Assembly (NCBI RefSeq): GCF_012932365.1
Contig: NZ_JAAIIH010000001.1
Location: 434,001-498,000, forward strand
Origin: Bifidobacterium moraviense
Lineage (GTDB): Bacteria > Actinomycetota > Actinomycetes > Actinomycetales > Bifidobacteriaceae
Direction of reading: 5' to 3'
DNA: 64,000 nucleotides
This document shows, in pieces, positions 47,798-55,447 of the stretch (its first letter is position 1; each line of letters starts with the position of its first letter). The translations under genes and the position numbers were made by a program. The notes below the pieces were generated by a model. That model worked only from the letters and a program-made list of their open reading frames with translations. It did no database searches and was not told the origin of the DNA.

Positions 47798-49060
47798 ATG
47801 CTCACCATCACCGACGACACCCGAGCCTTCGTGGTCGCACACGCGGACGACGACGTGCGCGACCTCGCCCTGCATGCGCCGCGCGACGGCGACGTTGACG
47901 TGCCGTTCGCGCTCGACCAGATCGCCGGCCGGCGGAAGGCACGGACCAAGCTGCCGCAGTGGGCGGCGTGCGACGGCATCGTCTACCCGCCGCATCTGGC
48001 GATGGAGCAGTGCTCGTCGCAGTTCACCGCGCGGTACAAGACGGATCTGGCCGCGCGCCTGCTGACGGAGCGGACGGCGGCGGGAACCGCCGGCGCGGAC
48101 ACGTCGCTCGTCGATCTGACCGGCGGGTTCGGCGTGGACTTCTCCTACATGGCGCGCGTCTTCGACCGGGCGACCTACGTGGAGCGGCAGGAGGACCTGT
48201 GCGAACTGGCCGAACACAACATGGCGGCGCTGGGACTGGACCACGTGGAGATCGTGCACGGCGACTCGGTGGGATACCTGGATTCGCTCGCCGCGGATTC
48301 GGTCTCGATGGCGTTCGTCGATCCGGCCCGGCGCGACGCGCACGGCGCGCGCACCTACGCGATCGCCGACTGCACGCCGGACGTGCTCGCCCTGAAGGAC
48401 CGGCTGCTGGCCGTCGCGCCGATCGTCATGGTCAAGCTCTCCCCCATGCTGGACTGGCGCCGCGCCGTGGAGGAGTTCCGCGGCGCCGTGCGCGAAGTGC
48501 ACATCGTGGCCACCGGCAACGAGTGCAAGGACCTGCTGCTGGTGCTCGCGCGCGAGCGGACGGACGCGCCGCGCGTGTTCGCCGTCAACGACGGCCAGCA
48601 CATCGACTTCGTGCACGGCGTGCACAGCGACATGCGAGGCGAGGCAGCCGAGCGAACCGACGCGAACGCGCAAGCCGACGCAAACGCCGGCGACGCGCCC
48701 CTGTGGCTGTACGAGCCGAACGCTGCGGTGATGAAGGCCGGCTGCTTCGGCCTGCTCTCCCGGCGCTGGCCCGTCGACCAGATCGCGCCCAACAGCCATC
48801 TGTTCCTCGGCCGCGGCGAGCGCGCCGAGGGGTTCCCCGGACGCGCGTTCGCCGTCGAGGCCGTGTCCACCATGAACAAGCGCGAGCTCAGGGCGGCGCT
48901 CGCGGGGCTTGCGCAGGCGAACGTCGCCGTGCGCAACTTCCCGCTGTCCGTCGCGCAGCTGCGCCGCAGGCTCGGGCTGCGCGACGGCGGCGACGCCTAC
49001 CTGTTCGCCACGACGTCGGCGCGCGGCGAACACCTGCTGTACGTGACGCGCAGGGCGTAG
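47798..49060 (+). CDS. Class I SAM-dependent methyltransferase with THUMP-like C-terminal domain
   Basis: A 420-residue protein. The N-terminal Rossmann methyltransferase has its SAM loop in LVDLTGGFGVDFSYMA near residue 105 and AFVDPARRD near 170, which resembles the catalytic DPxR of RNA/DNA methyltransferases. The C-terminal 150 residues match the THUMP-like domain found fused in bacteria, with YEPNAAVMKAGCFG near 302 and ANVAVRNFPLSVAQLRRRLGL near 370. An RNA substrate is probable but not shown. Encoded divergently from the phosphatase gene. Confidence 0.85.
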   Translation: MLTITDDTRAFVVAHADDDVRDLALHAPRDGDVDVPFALDQIAGRRKARTKLPQWAACDGIVYPPHLAMEQCSSQFTARYKTDLAARLLTERTAAGTAGADTSLVDLTGGFGVDFSYMARVFDRATYVERQEDLCELAEHNMAALGLDHVEIVHGDSVGYLDSLAADSVSMAFVDPARRDAHGARTYAIADCTPDVLALKDRLLAVAPIVMVKLSPMLDWRRAVEEFRGAVREVHIVATGNECKDLLLVLARERTDAPRVFAVNDGQHIDFVHGVHSDMRGEAAERTDANAQADANAGDAPLWLYEPNAAVMKAGCFGLLSRRWPVDQIAPNSHLFLGRGERAEGFPGRAFAVEAVSTMNKRELRAALAGLAQANVAVRNFPLSVAQLRRRLGLRDGGDAYLFATTSARGEHLLYVTRRA

Positions 49061-49121
49061 GCGGGCCCGGCAGCGCGGCGACCGGGCTCAAGGCATCGCA
49101 GGGCGCACCGAGCGGTCCGTC

Positions 49122-50714
49122 TCACAGCGCGATGTTCGGCTGCTCGGGCTTCGGCCGCTCGTCGATCTCGGCGAGGCCCGCCGCGTCGGCCGCGTAGAAG
49201 CGGGCGAGATCGCCGGCGAACTTCGCGAGGCTCCGCTCCGAGCTGTAGAGCATGTGGCCCGCCGGATAGTACGTGAACGCGACGTTGCCGCGCAGCGCCG
49301 CGGGCAGCCCCAGATGGTCGATGTCGTACTCGGTCTGGAAGAACGGCGTGCACAGGTCGTACACGCCGTTGCCCACGAGCACCTTGAGCGTGTGCGAATG
49401 GGCGATGGCGGCCGCGAGATCGGGCACGACGTTGGGGAACGGGATCTGCCGGCCCCAGCTGGACTTGGTCATCTCGGGCTGCGTGTGCCACCACGTCCAG
49501 CCCTTGCCCGGCTCGGTGGCGCTCCAGTCGAAGTCCGCGAAGCCACGGCGCTCCTCCTCGCCGTCCCAGCCGAGATCGTCGCGCAGGTACGCGTTGGCGA
49601 GCGACGAGTACGCCGGATCGAGGAACGCGTCGTCCACGACGAACGTCTCCTCGTCGCTCATCCGGTCGAGGTCGTAGCCGGCCACGCGGCCGTCGTAGCG
49701 GCCCACGATCTTCTCGTCGCCGCGCAGCAGCTGCTTGCGGAACCGCATGTCCGTCACGCGCAGGTCGGAGTCGAACACGTACTGCGCGTCCAGGCCGGTC
49801 AGCTCGGCGTAGCGTCGTGCGACGTCGTGCTTGGTCCCCTCGTCGAGCGACGCGCCCATGGCGAGCGCCAGGCGCAGCGGACCGTTGGCGAACGCGCGGG
49901 CCCGCGCACGGTGTTCCTCGGGGCTCATGCCGGCGCCGGCGCGGCCGTGGTACTGCGCGACGGACGCGTACGTGGGGAAATAGCCGACGTAGAACTGGTC
50001 GGACGTGTCGAGCGTGAACGCGTAGTCGAGGATGTTGGAGATGAGGACGAGGCCGTTGAGGGCGACGCCGTCCTGCTGGAGCCGGTAGGCGAGCGCGGCG
50101 CCGCGGGTGGTGCCGTACGACTCGCCGAGCACGTACTTGGGGCTGTTCCAGCGATGGTTGGCGCTGAGCCAGCGGCGGATGAACGCCGAGAATCCCTTCA
50201 CGTCGCCGTCCACGCTCCACAGCTCCGGCTTGGCCTTGTCGGCGATCTGCGAGAATCCGGCGCCGGCGGCATCAATGAACACGAGGTCGGACGTCGGCAG
50301 CAGCGTGTGCATGTTGTCGGCCAGCTCGTAGGGCGCGCCCGGCACCGGGGCGGCGTCCGGCACGACGATGCGCTTGGGTGCTACGGATCCCATGAGCAGG
50401 AACGTGGTGGACGAGCCGGGGCCGCCGTTGAAGATGAAGGTGACGGGACGGGCGCGATCCGGCTCGCCGTCCTCGTCCACGACCTGGTAGGCGACCGAGA
50501 AGATGCTGGCGGCGGGCCTGACCTTGGCCGTGTCGATGGTCATGGTGCCCACGGTGACGTCGTAGGTCCAGGTGCGCCCGTCGAGCACGATGGCGTGGCG
50601 CGTGGTGTGCGAGACGGGACGGGGCAGTCCCGTCCCCGCGTCCTTCGTCTCCGCTCCCCCGGCGTTCGTGGCCGCGCCCGTGGCCTCGTCCCTGTCCCGC
50701 TGCTGGTCGCTCAT
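49122..50714 (-). CDS. S10 family serine carboxypeptidase-like hydrolase
   Basis: A 530-residue alpha/beta hydrolase of peptidase family S10. The oxyanion segment is NGGPGSS near residue 97, the nucleophile Ser is in GESYGTTRG near 200, the Asp in NGVYDLCTP near 448, and the His in YPAGHML near 500. No signal peptide is visible, so it is probably cytoplasmic. Its first 30 residues are polar low complexity. AAAGGAATC lies upstream. Divergent from the response-regulator gene, with a TATAGT box at 50779-50774. Confidence 0.88.
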   Translation of the reverse strand: MSDQQRDRDEATGAATNAGGAETKDAGTGLPRPVSHTTRHAIVLDGRTWTYDVTVGTMTIDTAKVRPAASIFSVAYQVVDEDGEPDRARPVTFIFNGGPGSSTTFLLMGSVAPKRIVVPDAAPVPGAPYELADNMHTLLPTSDLVFIDAAGAGFSQIADKAKPELWSVDGDVKGFSAFIRRWLSANHRWNSPKYVLGESYGTTRGAALAYRLQQDGVALNGLVLISNILDYAFTLDTSDQFYVGYFPTYASVAQYHGRAGAGMSPEEHRARARAFANGPLRLALAMGASLDEGTKHDVARRYAELTGLDAQYVFDSDLRVTDMRFRKQLLRGDEKIVGRYDGRVAGYDLDRMSDEETFVVDDAFLDPAYSSLANAYLRDDLGWDGEEERRGFADFDWSATEPGKGWTWWHTQPEMTKSSWGRQIPFPNVVPDLAAAIAHSHTLKVLVGNGVYDLCTPFFQTEYDIDHLGLPAALRGNVAFTYYPAGHMLYSSERSLAKFAGDLARFYAADAAGLAEIDERPKPEQPNIAL

Positions 50715-50833
50715 GTCCGATTCCTTTCCTCGCGTCCGACGGTCCCGCCTTGCGCGGGCCGGTTTCGGCTTCACTATACGCGCGAGGGCCGCTGCCGTGG
50801 CTTAGGATGGAGGGGAATCGGGAGGTGCGTGGG

Positions 50834-51544
50834 ATGCGGGTGCTGGTGGCGACGGGAGATGCGGCGTTGGCGGCGGCGTTGCGCGACGCCGCGCGGGATG
50901 CCGGCTACGAGGCCGATGCGGCGATGGATGCGCACGAGCTGCGGGATGCGCTGCACGGCGGCGACGTGGGGCTGGCGGTGCTGGACGACGCCATGGCGCT
51001 GGATCCCGCCGCAATCGAGGCGGTGCGGCGTCTGCGGGGCCGGGGCATGCGGGTCCTCGCGCTGCGGTCGTACCGGGACCGTGCGGGCGGCAATGGAACG
51101 GCCGGCAGCGGAACGGCCGGCGACGGCGCGACGGACGATGCCGGCGCGGACGCGAACGCCCCGGAATGCGACGACGTGCTGACGATGCCGTGCTCCGACG
51201 CCGAGTTCCTGGCACGCCTCGGAGCGGCCGAACGGGGCGGCGCCGAACGCTCCGGGCTGATCATCCGCGGCGATCTGCGCATCGACACGCATCGCCGGCA
51301 GGCGTTCTACGGCAACACGGACGTGCCGCTGGCGCTGTCGCCGCGCGAGTACGAGGCGCTCGAGGTGCTGGCGCAAGCGAACGGGCGGTTCATGGACTTC
51401 GACGAGATCGTCCGCGCCGTGCAGGCCGACGGGTTCTTCGACCAGCGCGAGATCATGGGCCACGCGCTGTATTCGCTGGAGAAAAAACTGCGCCGCGCCG
51501 GGTTCATGCTCACCCAGCGCGGCGACAGGTACAGGATCTGGTGA
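50834..51544 (+). CDS. Orphan winged-helix regulator with degenerate receiver domain
   Basis: A 236-residue OmpR/PhoB-layout protein. The receiver-like half (about 1-135) keeps a candidate phospho-acceptor in AVLDDAM (near 51). It lacks the usual acidic pair after strand 1, and Met replaces the conserved Lys before Pro (VLTMPCSD). A Gly/Ala/Asp linker of about 30 residues is inserted in this half. The C-terminal half is a clean winged helix (LSPREYEALEVLAQANGR through QRGDRYRIW). No histidine kinase is adjacent. GGAGG lies eight bases before the ATG. Confidence 0.8.
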   Translation: MRVLVATGDAALAAALRDAARDAGYEADAAMDAHELRDALHGGDVGLAVLDDAMALDPAAIEAVRRLRGRGMRVLALRSYRDRAGGNGTAGSGTAGDGATDDAGADANAPECDDVLTMPCSDAEFLARLGAAERGGAERSGLIIRGDLRIDTHRRQAFYGNTDVPLALSPREYEALEVLAQANGRFMDFDEIVRAVQADGFFDQREIMGHALYSLEKKLRRAGFMLTQRGDRYRIW

Positions 51545-51545
51545 C

Positions 51546-51950
51546 TCAGTCCTTGACGATGGTCTTGCCGGCGTTGGCGCCGGAGGCGAGGTCCTGGATC
51601 TCGGTGACCTCGAGCACGGGGATGACGGCCGGCCTCTTGGTGCCCTTCTCCTCGGCGACCTTCACCTGGGCGGCGTGGATCTCGTCGTCCACGTGCAGCA
51701 CGACGTTACCGCGGAAGCGGTAGCCCTTCTTCTCGGCGAGGTTGGCGAACGCGACGACCAGCGGGGAGCCGTTCTTCAGGTTCTCGTAGGTCTGGCCGGC
51801 GGTGCGCTCGTGGTAGGCGATGTGCGAGTCGTCGAGCACGAACAGGCTCATCTTCGGGCCGAGGTCGAGCTCGCCGTCCTTGGAGACGGTGGCGACGAAG
51901 CCCAGGTTGTTGGCGATGAATTCCTTGATCTCGGGGGTGATGACTGCCAT
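51546..51950 (-). CDS. Pyridoxamine 5'-phosphate oxidase family protein
   Basis: A 134-residue split-barrel flavin-binding protein with the opening FIANNLGFVATVSKDGELDLGPK and middle KKGYRFRGNVVLHVDD typical of small PPOX-like proteins. It probably binds FMN or a related cofactor and acts on an unknown substrate. It is convergent with the orphan regulator, with a single base between stop codons, and divergent from the DMT transporter. Confidence 0.85.
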   Translation of the reverse strand: MAVITPEIKEFIANNLGFVATVSKDGELDLGPKMSLFVLDDSHIAYHERTAGQTYENLKNGSPLVVAFANLAEKKGYRFRGNVVLHVDDEIHAAQVKVAEEKGTKRPAVIPVLEVTEIQDLASGANAGKTIVKD

Positions 51951-52179
51951 GGCATGTCCTTTCGTGACGAAATGTTCCGTGCCCAACACTAGCGAACGCC
52001 CGCGCCGAACGCACCGGGTTTCGCCGGGCGCGTCACGCGGTGTGAGCAACGTCACCCCGCTCCGGCGGACGCGCCGCGCCGGACCGTGCGCGCCGGGGCG
52101 GCCGGGGCTATCGTGTTGACGGGCGTTCGACGCCGAAGCCCGGCACACCACGAGATCGATCCGAAAAGGAGCACAGCAG

Positions 52180-53103
52180 ATGGCGGTCCGTTCCCGGTTC
52201 CAGCAGTTGCGCAGCGAATGGTCGCGCACCTTCCCGCCGAATCTGGCCCGTCTCATGCTGCTCGGATGCGCCGCGCTGTGGGGCGGCAGCTATCTGGTGG
52301 CCAAGTTCGCCATCGCCGCGATCCCCCCGCAGTGGCTGATGGGCATCCGCGTCCTCGGCGCGTGCGCGTGCATGCTGCTGCTGTTCCACCGCAGCATCCT
52401 GCCGGCGCTCAGGCCCGCCATCATCGTCCCGGCGCTGGTGTCCGGCGTGACGTACTGGGGCACGATGGTCACGCAGACCATCGGCCTGCAGACCATCGAC
52501 CCGGGCCGCAGCGCGTTCCTGACGGCCGCCTACTGCGTGCTCACGCCGTTCGCCTCGTGGCTGGTGACGCGCACCAGGCCGGGGATGGTCAATCTGGTGG
52601 CCGCCGTGATCTGTCTGGCCGGCGTGGGGTTCGTGTCCCTGAAGAACGGCGGTTCGCTCTCGCTTGCCGTGGGCGACTGGCTGACGATCGGCACGTCGGT
52701 GATCTTCGCGTTCAACCTCACGTTCCTCGGCGTCTACGCGAAACGCTTCCATCCCATCGCGGTGACGTGGGTGCAGTTCCTTGTGGCGGGCGTGCTGTTC
52801 GTGGCGGGGGCGCTGCTCACCGAACCGATGCCGGACGCCGGGTGGCTGGAGCCGGGCGTCGTGGTCGCGTTCCTCTACCTGTTCCTCGGCGCCACGATGA
52901 CCGCGCAGATCATGCAGAACATCGGCCTCGCGCACGTGCCGCCGTCGCAGGCGTCGATCATCATGTGCACCGAGAGCCTGTTCGCCGTGGGGTTCTCCGC
53001 CGTGTTCTGGGGCGAGCGCATCACGTGGAACTCGATCGTCGGCTTCTCGCTCATCTTCGCGGCCGTGCTGCTGTCGATTCTCGGCAGGCGTCGCAGGGAC
53101 TGA
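52180..53103 (+). CDS. EamA (DMT) family transporter
   Basis: A 307-residue inner-membrane protein with ten predicted transmembrane helices in two EamA repeats (about 25-150 and 165-300). Typical phrases are LWGGSYLVAKF near 45, GLQTIDPGRSAFLTAAYCV near 105 and FWGERITWNSIVGFSLIF near 270. It probably exports a small metabolite; the substrate is unknown. AAAGGAG seven bases before the ATG. Confidence 0.88.
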   Translation: MAVRSRFQQLRSEWSRTFPPNLARLMLLGCAALWGGSYLVAKFAIAAIPPQWLMGIRVLGACACMLLLFHRSILPALRPAIIVPALVSGVTYWGTMVTQTIGLQTIDPGRSAFLTAAYCVLTPFASWLVTRTRPGMVNLVAAVICLAGVGFVSLKNGGSLSLAVGDWLTIGTSVIFAFNLTFLGVYAKRFHPIAVTWVQFLVAGVLFVAGALLTEPMPDAGWLEPGVVVAFLYLFLGATMTAQIMQNIGLAHVPPSQASIIMCTESLFAVGFSAVFWGERITWNSIVGFSLIFAAVLLSILGRRRRD

Positions 53104-53118
53104 CGGTGTCCTTTCGGA

Positions 53119-53979
53119 TCATCCCTTCCAGGCCCTGAGCACGCTCGACGGCACCTTGGACGCGTCGAAGCGGTAGTGCCCGGTCACCTGCATGCGCCCG
53201 GGCTGGTCCAGATAGTCGTTCTCGCGGTGGTCGTCGCCCATGTTGTGCAGCAGATAGGCCGTGCCGGTGGACGCGCTGTGCCGATCGGAGACGACGGCGA
53301 TGTGCCGCACGGTCTCGAAGACGACGATGTCGCCCGGCTGCCATTGTGCGTAGTCTGCGGGATCGTCGGTCAGCGTCTGCCCGTAGCGCGAGAGGAACAT
53401 GCCCAGCACGCCGGTGCGCCGGAAGTCGATGTTCGGGTCCGGCCGGGGCGCCACGGACGCGTACGCCTTCGGGTTTGCGGTCACGTCCGCGTCCACCATG
53501 GCCTTGAGGTCGTAGCCGGCCGCGGCGAACGCGCGCCACACGAGATCCGTGCATGCGCCGCGGTCCGCCGGCGGATATCCGCCCGCATAGTAGCCGTCGT
53601 CGTAGGCGGGCAGCGCCTCGGCGTCCCGGCGCGCGCCGTCGAGGATGTCCGTGTAGTCGTCGACGCCGTTGCCGTTGTAGTCCACGGGACTGGCGACGCG
53701 CGTGAAGTTCGGCGGATCGGTGGTCCACGGCGTGGCGGACGAGCCGACGCGGCCCGCCACGGATGTGATGCCCGCGATGCCGTCCAGCGTCGAGCCGAGG
53801 CCGGCGATCCATGCGCGCGCGACCAGGGCGCCCGCGCCGACGAGCGAGGCGATCAGCGCGACCGCGACGGCGACGGCGATCGCGCGGCGACGGCGGCGCG
53901 CACGCAGGGAGGGCTCACGCATGCCCGGACGCGCATCCGTGTCCGTCTCATGCATGGCCGTCGCGTTCCGATGCCTCAT
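53119..53979 (-). CDS. DUF1287 family exported cysteine-hydrolase-like protein
   Basis: A 286-residue protein with one hydrophobic N-terminal anchor (about 32-58). A calcium-loop-like DYNGNGVDDYTDI (near 100) follows, then the DUF1287 domain. That domain keeps an NlpC/P60-like set: Cys in GACTDLVWRAF (near 140), His in RHIAVVSD (near 230) and HNMG (near 250). A cell-wall hydrolase or amidase role is an inference from that fold. The start at 53979 was chosen for GGGGAT seven bases upstream; the frame is open for another 195 bases. The upstream region carries the triple hairpin. Confidence 0.8.
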   Translation of the reverse strand: MRHRNATAMHETDTDARPGMREPSLRARRRRRAIAVAVAVALIASLVGAGALVARAWIAGLGSTLDGIAGITSVAGRVGSSATPWTTDPPNFTRVASPVDYNGNGVDDYTDILDGARRDAEALPAYDDGYYAGGYPPADRGACTDLVWRAFAAAGYDLKAMVDADVTANPKAYASVAPRPDPNIDFRRTGVLGMFLSRYGQTLTDDPADYAQWQPGDIVVFETVRHIAVVSDRHSASTGTAYLLHNMGDDHRENDYLDQPGRMQVTGHYRFDASKVPSSVLRAWKG

Positions 53980-54120
53980 GATGATCCCCAATCGCCCGAA
54001 GCCGTTCCTGTGATCCATGATGGCAGGAGACCCGGCGCCGCGGACGGCGGGGATGCGATGTCCACGACATGTCCACCGCAGGCACTTCCCGTCTCCGCGC
54101 GAACCGGGGGCTAGACCCGT

Positions 54121-54273
54121 CGCACAAGATTTTCGCAGCTTCATCTTGTGCGGCGGGCCGTTGTTCATCCGCACATGAACAACGGCGGAATGAAGCCGAT
54201 TCCCGGCAATGCTGATGTGCGATTCCGTTCGGGTTTCGGGTCACAAGATGAGCCCTGCGAAATCTTGTGACCC
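54121..54273. repeat. Triple-hairpin element with inverted terminal copies
   Basis: Three perfect dyads in 153 bases. Dyad 1: CGCACAAGAT-N12-ATCTTGTGCG (54121-54152). Dyad 2: CCGTTGTTCAT-N6-ATGAACAACGG (54158-54185). Dyad 3: GGGTCACAAGAT-N12-ATCTTGTGACCC (54238-54273). Dyad 3 read on the other strand is a near copy of dyad 1, including a related 12-base loop, so the whole is an inverted repeat of palindromes. The 354-base stretch from the DUF1287 gene to the tRNA-Ala genes otherwise holds only the tRNA terminator. Confidence 0.8.
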
Positions 54274-54290
54274 CGGATTCGAAGGCACGG

Positions 54291-54326
54291 GAAAAACAAT
54301 GAAGGCCGGCTCTTGCGAACCGGCCT
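54291..54326 (-). terminator. Rho-independent terminator of the tRNA-Ala pair
   Basis: On the minus strand, AGGCCGGTTC-GCAA-GAGCCGGCCT (54326-54303) forms a 10-bp stem with one G-U pair and a GCAA tetraloop. It is followed by TCATTGTTTTTC. Confidence 0.88.
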
Positions 54327-54333
54327 GTGATTG

Positions 54334-54406
54334 TGGAGCTAAGGGGATTCGAACCCCTGACCCTCTCCATGCCATGGAGATGCGCTACCAGCTGCGCCAT
54401 AGCCCC
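54334..54406 (-). tRNA. tRNA-Ala (anticodon GGC), second in transcript
   Basis: A 73-base cloverleaf with acceptor GGGGCTA/TAGCTCC and discriminator A. The G-U wobble expected at position 3-70 of tRNA-Ala is visible. Anticodon stem TCTCC/GGAGA, loop ATGGCAT (GGC), T arm with GGTTCGAATCC. CCA is not encoded. Confidence 0.96.
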
Positions 54407-54464
54407 GTGCTTGACTTGTTGACTTGGTCGCCGCGACGAACGCGAACGCGTCCCGCGACTTCCG

Positions 54465-54537
54465 TGGAGCTAAGGGGATTCGAACCCCTGACCCTCTCCA
54501 TGCCATGGAGATGCGCTACCAGCTGCGCCATAGCCCC
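54465..54537 (-). tRNA. tRNA-Ala (anticodon GGC), first in transcript
   Basis: Identical in sequence to the following tRNA-Ala gene, from which it is separated by a 58-base spacer. It lies 25 bases after its -10 box. All arms are intact; CCA is not encoded. Confidence 0.96.
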
Positions 54538-54562
54538 GTGCTTGCTTCAAGCAACTCGATAG

Positions 54563-54590
54563 ATAATACCCCGATTCGCCGATGATGCAA
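54563..54590 (-). promoter_or_regulatory. tRNA-Ala promoter
   Basis: TTGCAT (54590-54585) and TATTAT (54568-54563) are 16 bases apart on the minus strand. The -35 and spacer match those of the tRNA-Asn promoter. Confidence 0.75.
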
Positions 54591-54647
54591 GCTCTCTGCG
54601 TGTCGCGCCCCTGCGGGACGTCGGGCCACGCCTGTCCGGTGCGGGGA

Positions 54648-55355
54648 TCACGCCCACGTGAAGACGTCCCCGGTCCCGTCCTCGCCGTCGCCGCGGGCCC
54701 CCAGCTCGAAGTGCAGCCTGGCCACGCCGAGGCAGATCTCGGCCTGCACGCCTTCCAGCGCCTCGGCCCTCACCGTGCGTCCGTCCGCCAGCAGCGTGAA
54801 GCGCACCGGCTGCTTGCCCAGCGCGCTCGGCGCCAGCTGGACGGCTTCGAGCCCGCGCACGAACCATGCGGGGGCCGCGTCGACGGTTCCCCCCTCCACG
54901 GCGCCCAGCTCCTCCACCGGCTTGCTGCGGTGCGGACGGCCGGGACGGTTGCCGTATCCGATGGCGATGACGGCGGGCATGCGCTCGTCGTCGTCCATGT
55001 GCCACGCGCCGGCGTGCTCGCGCGACTCGTGCAGCACGGCCCATCCGGTGTCGAGCCCGAGCGAGACGGCCTCGAGCGCGAGCCGCTCGCCGCAGTAGCC
55101 GGCCTTCTCGTCCAATTCGGGGCCGTCCCTGCCGATGAGGGCGATGCAGTGGCGCACGCCCTTGAAGCGTCCGTAGTGCGTGGGGCATTCGCCGAACGCA
55201 TCGCCGTCGTCGTGGACGAGCTGGATGTCAAGGTCGTGCGCCTCGTTGAGCCGCGCGACGGACGCCTTCAGCGTGTCGAGCGTCGTCTGGTCGATCGGAC
55301 GGTCGCCGTAGTCGCGCACGGCGTGGCGTGCCGACATCGCCTCGATGAGGTTCAT
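54648..55355 (-). CDS. Nitroreductase family protein
   Basis: A 235-residue FMN-dependent nitroreductase-like protein. It opens with MNLIEAMSARHAVRDYGDRPI, the usual nitroreductase start with the FMN-phosphate Arg and His. GLEAVQLAPSALGKQPVRFTL near 175 resembles the second FMN-contact segment. The arrangement matches the putative TM-nitroreductase subgroup, where the protein pseudo-duplicates. The natural substrate is unknown. AAGGAG lies upstream of the chosen ATG. Single gene downstream of a Ser/Gly-rich membrane protein. Confidence 0.85.
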   Translation of the reverse strand: MNLIEAMSARHAVRDYGDRPIDQTTLDTLKASVARLNEAHDLDIQLVHDDGDAFGECPTHYGRFKGVRHCIALIGRDGPELDEKAGYCGERLALEAVSLGLDTGWAVLHESREHAGAWHMDDDERMPAVIAIGYGNRPGRPHRSKPVEELGAVEGGTVDAAPAWFVRGLEAVQLAPSALGKQPVRFTLLADGRTVRAEALEGVQAEICLGVARLHFELGARGDGEDGTGDVFTWA

Positions 55356-55447
55356 GCCTTCTCCTTGTTGCCTTGACTGTGGCCCTGACTGCTGGCCATA
55401 GGCCATCCTAGAACGGACGGGCGTCCGATGCGTCGCCGGGCGTCGGA

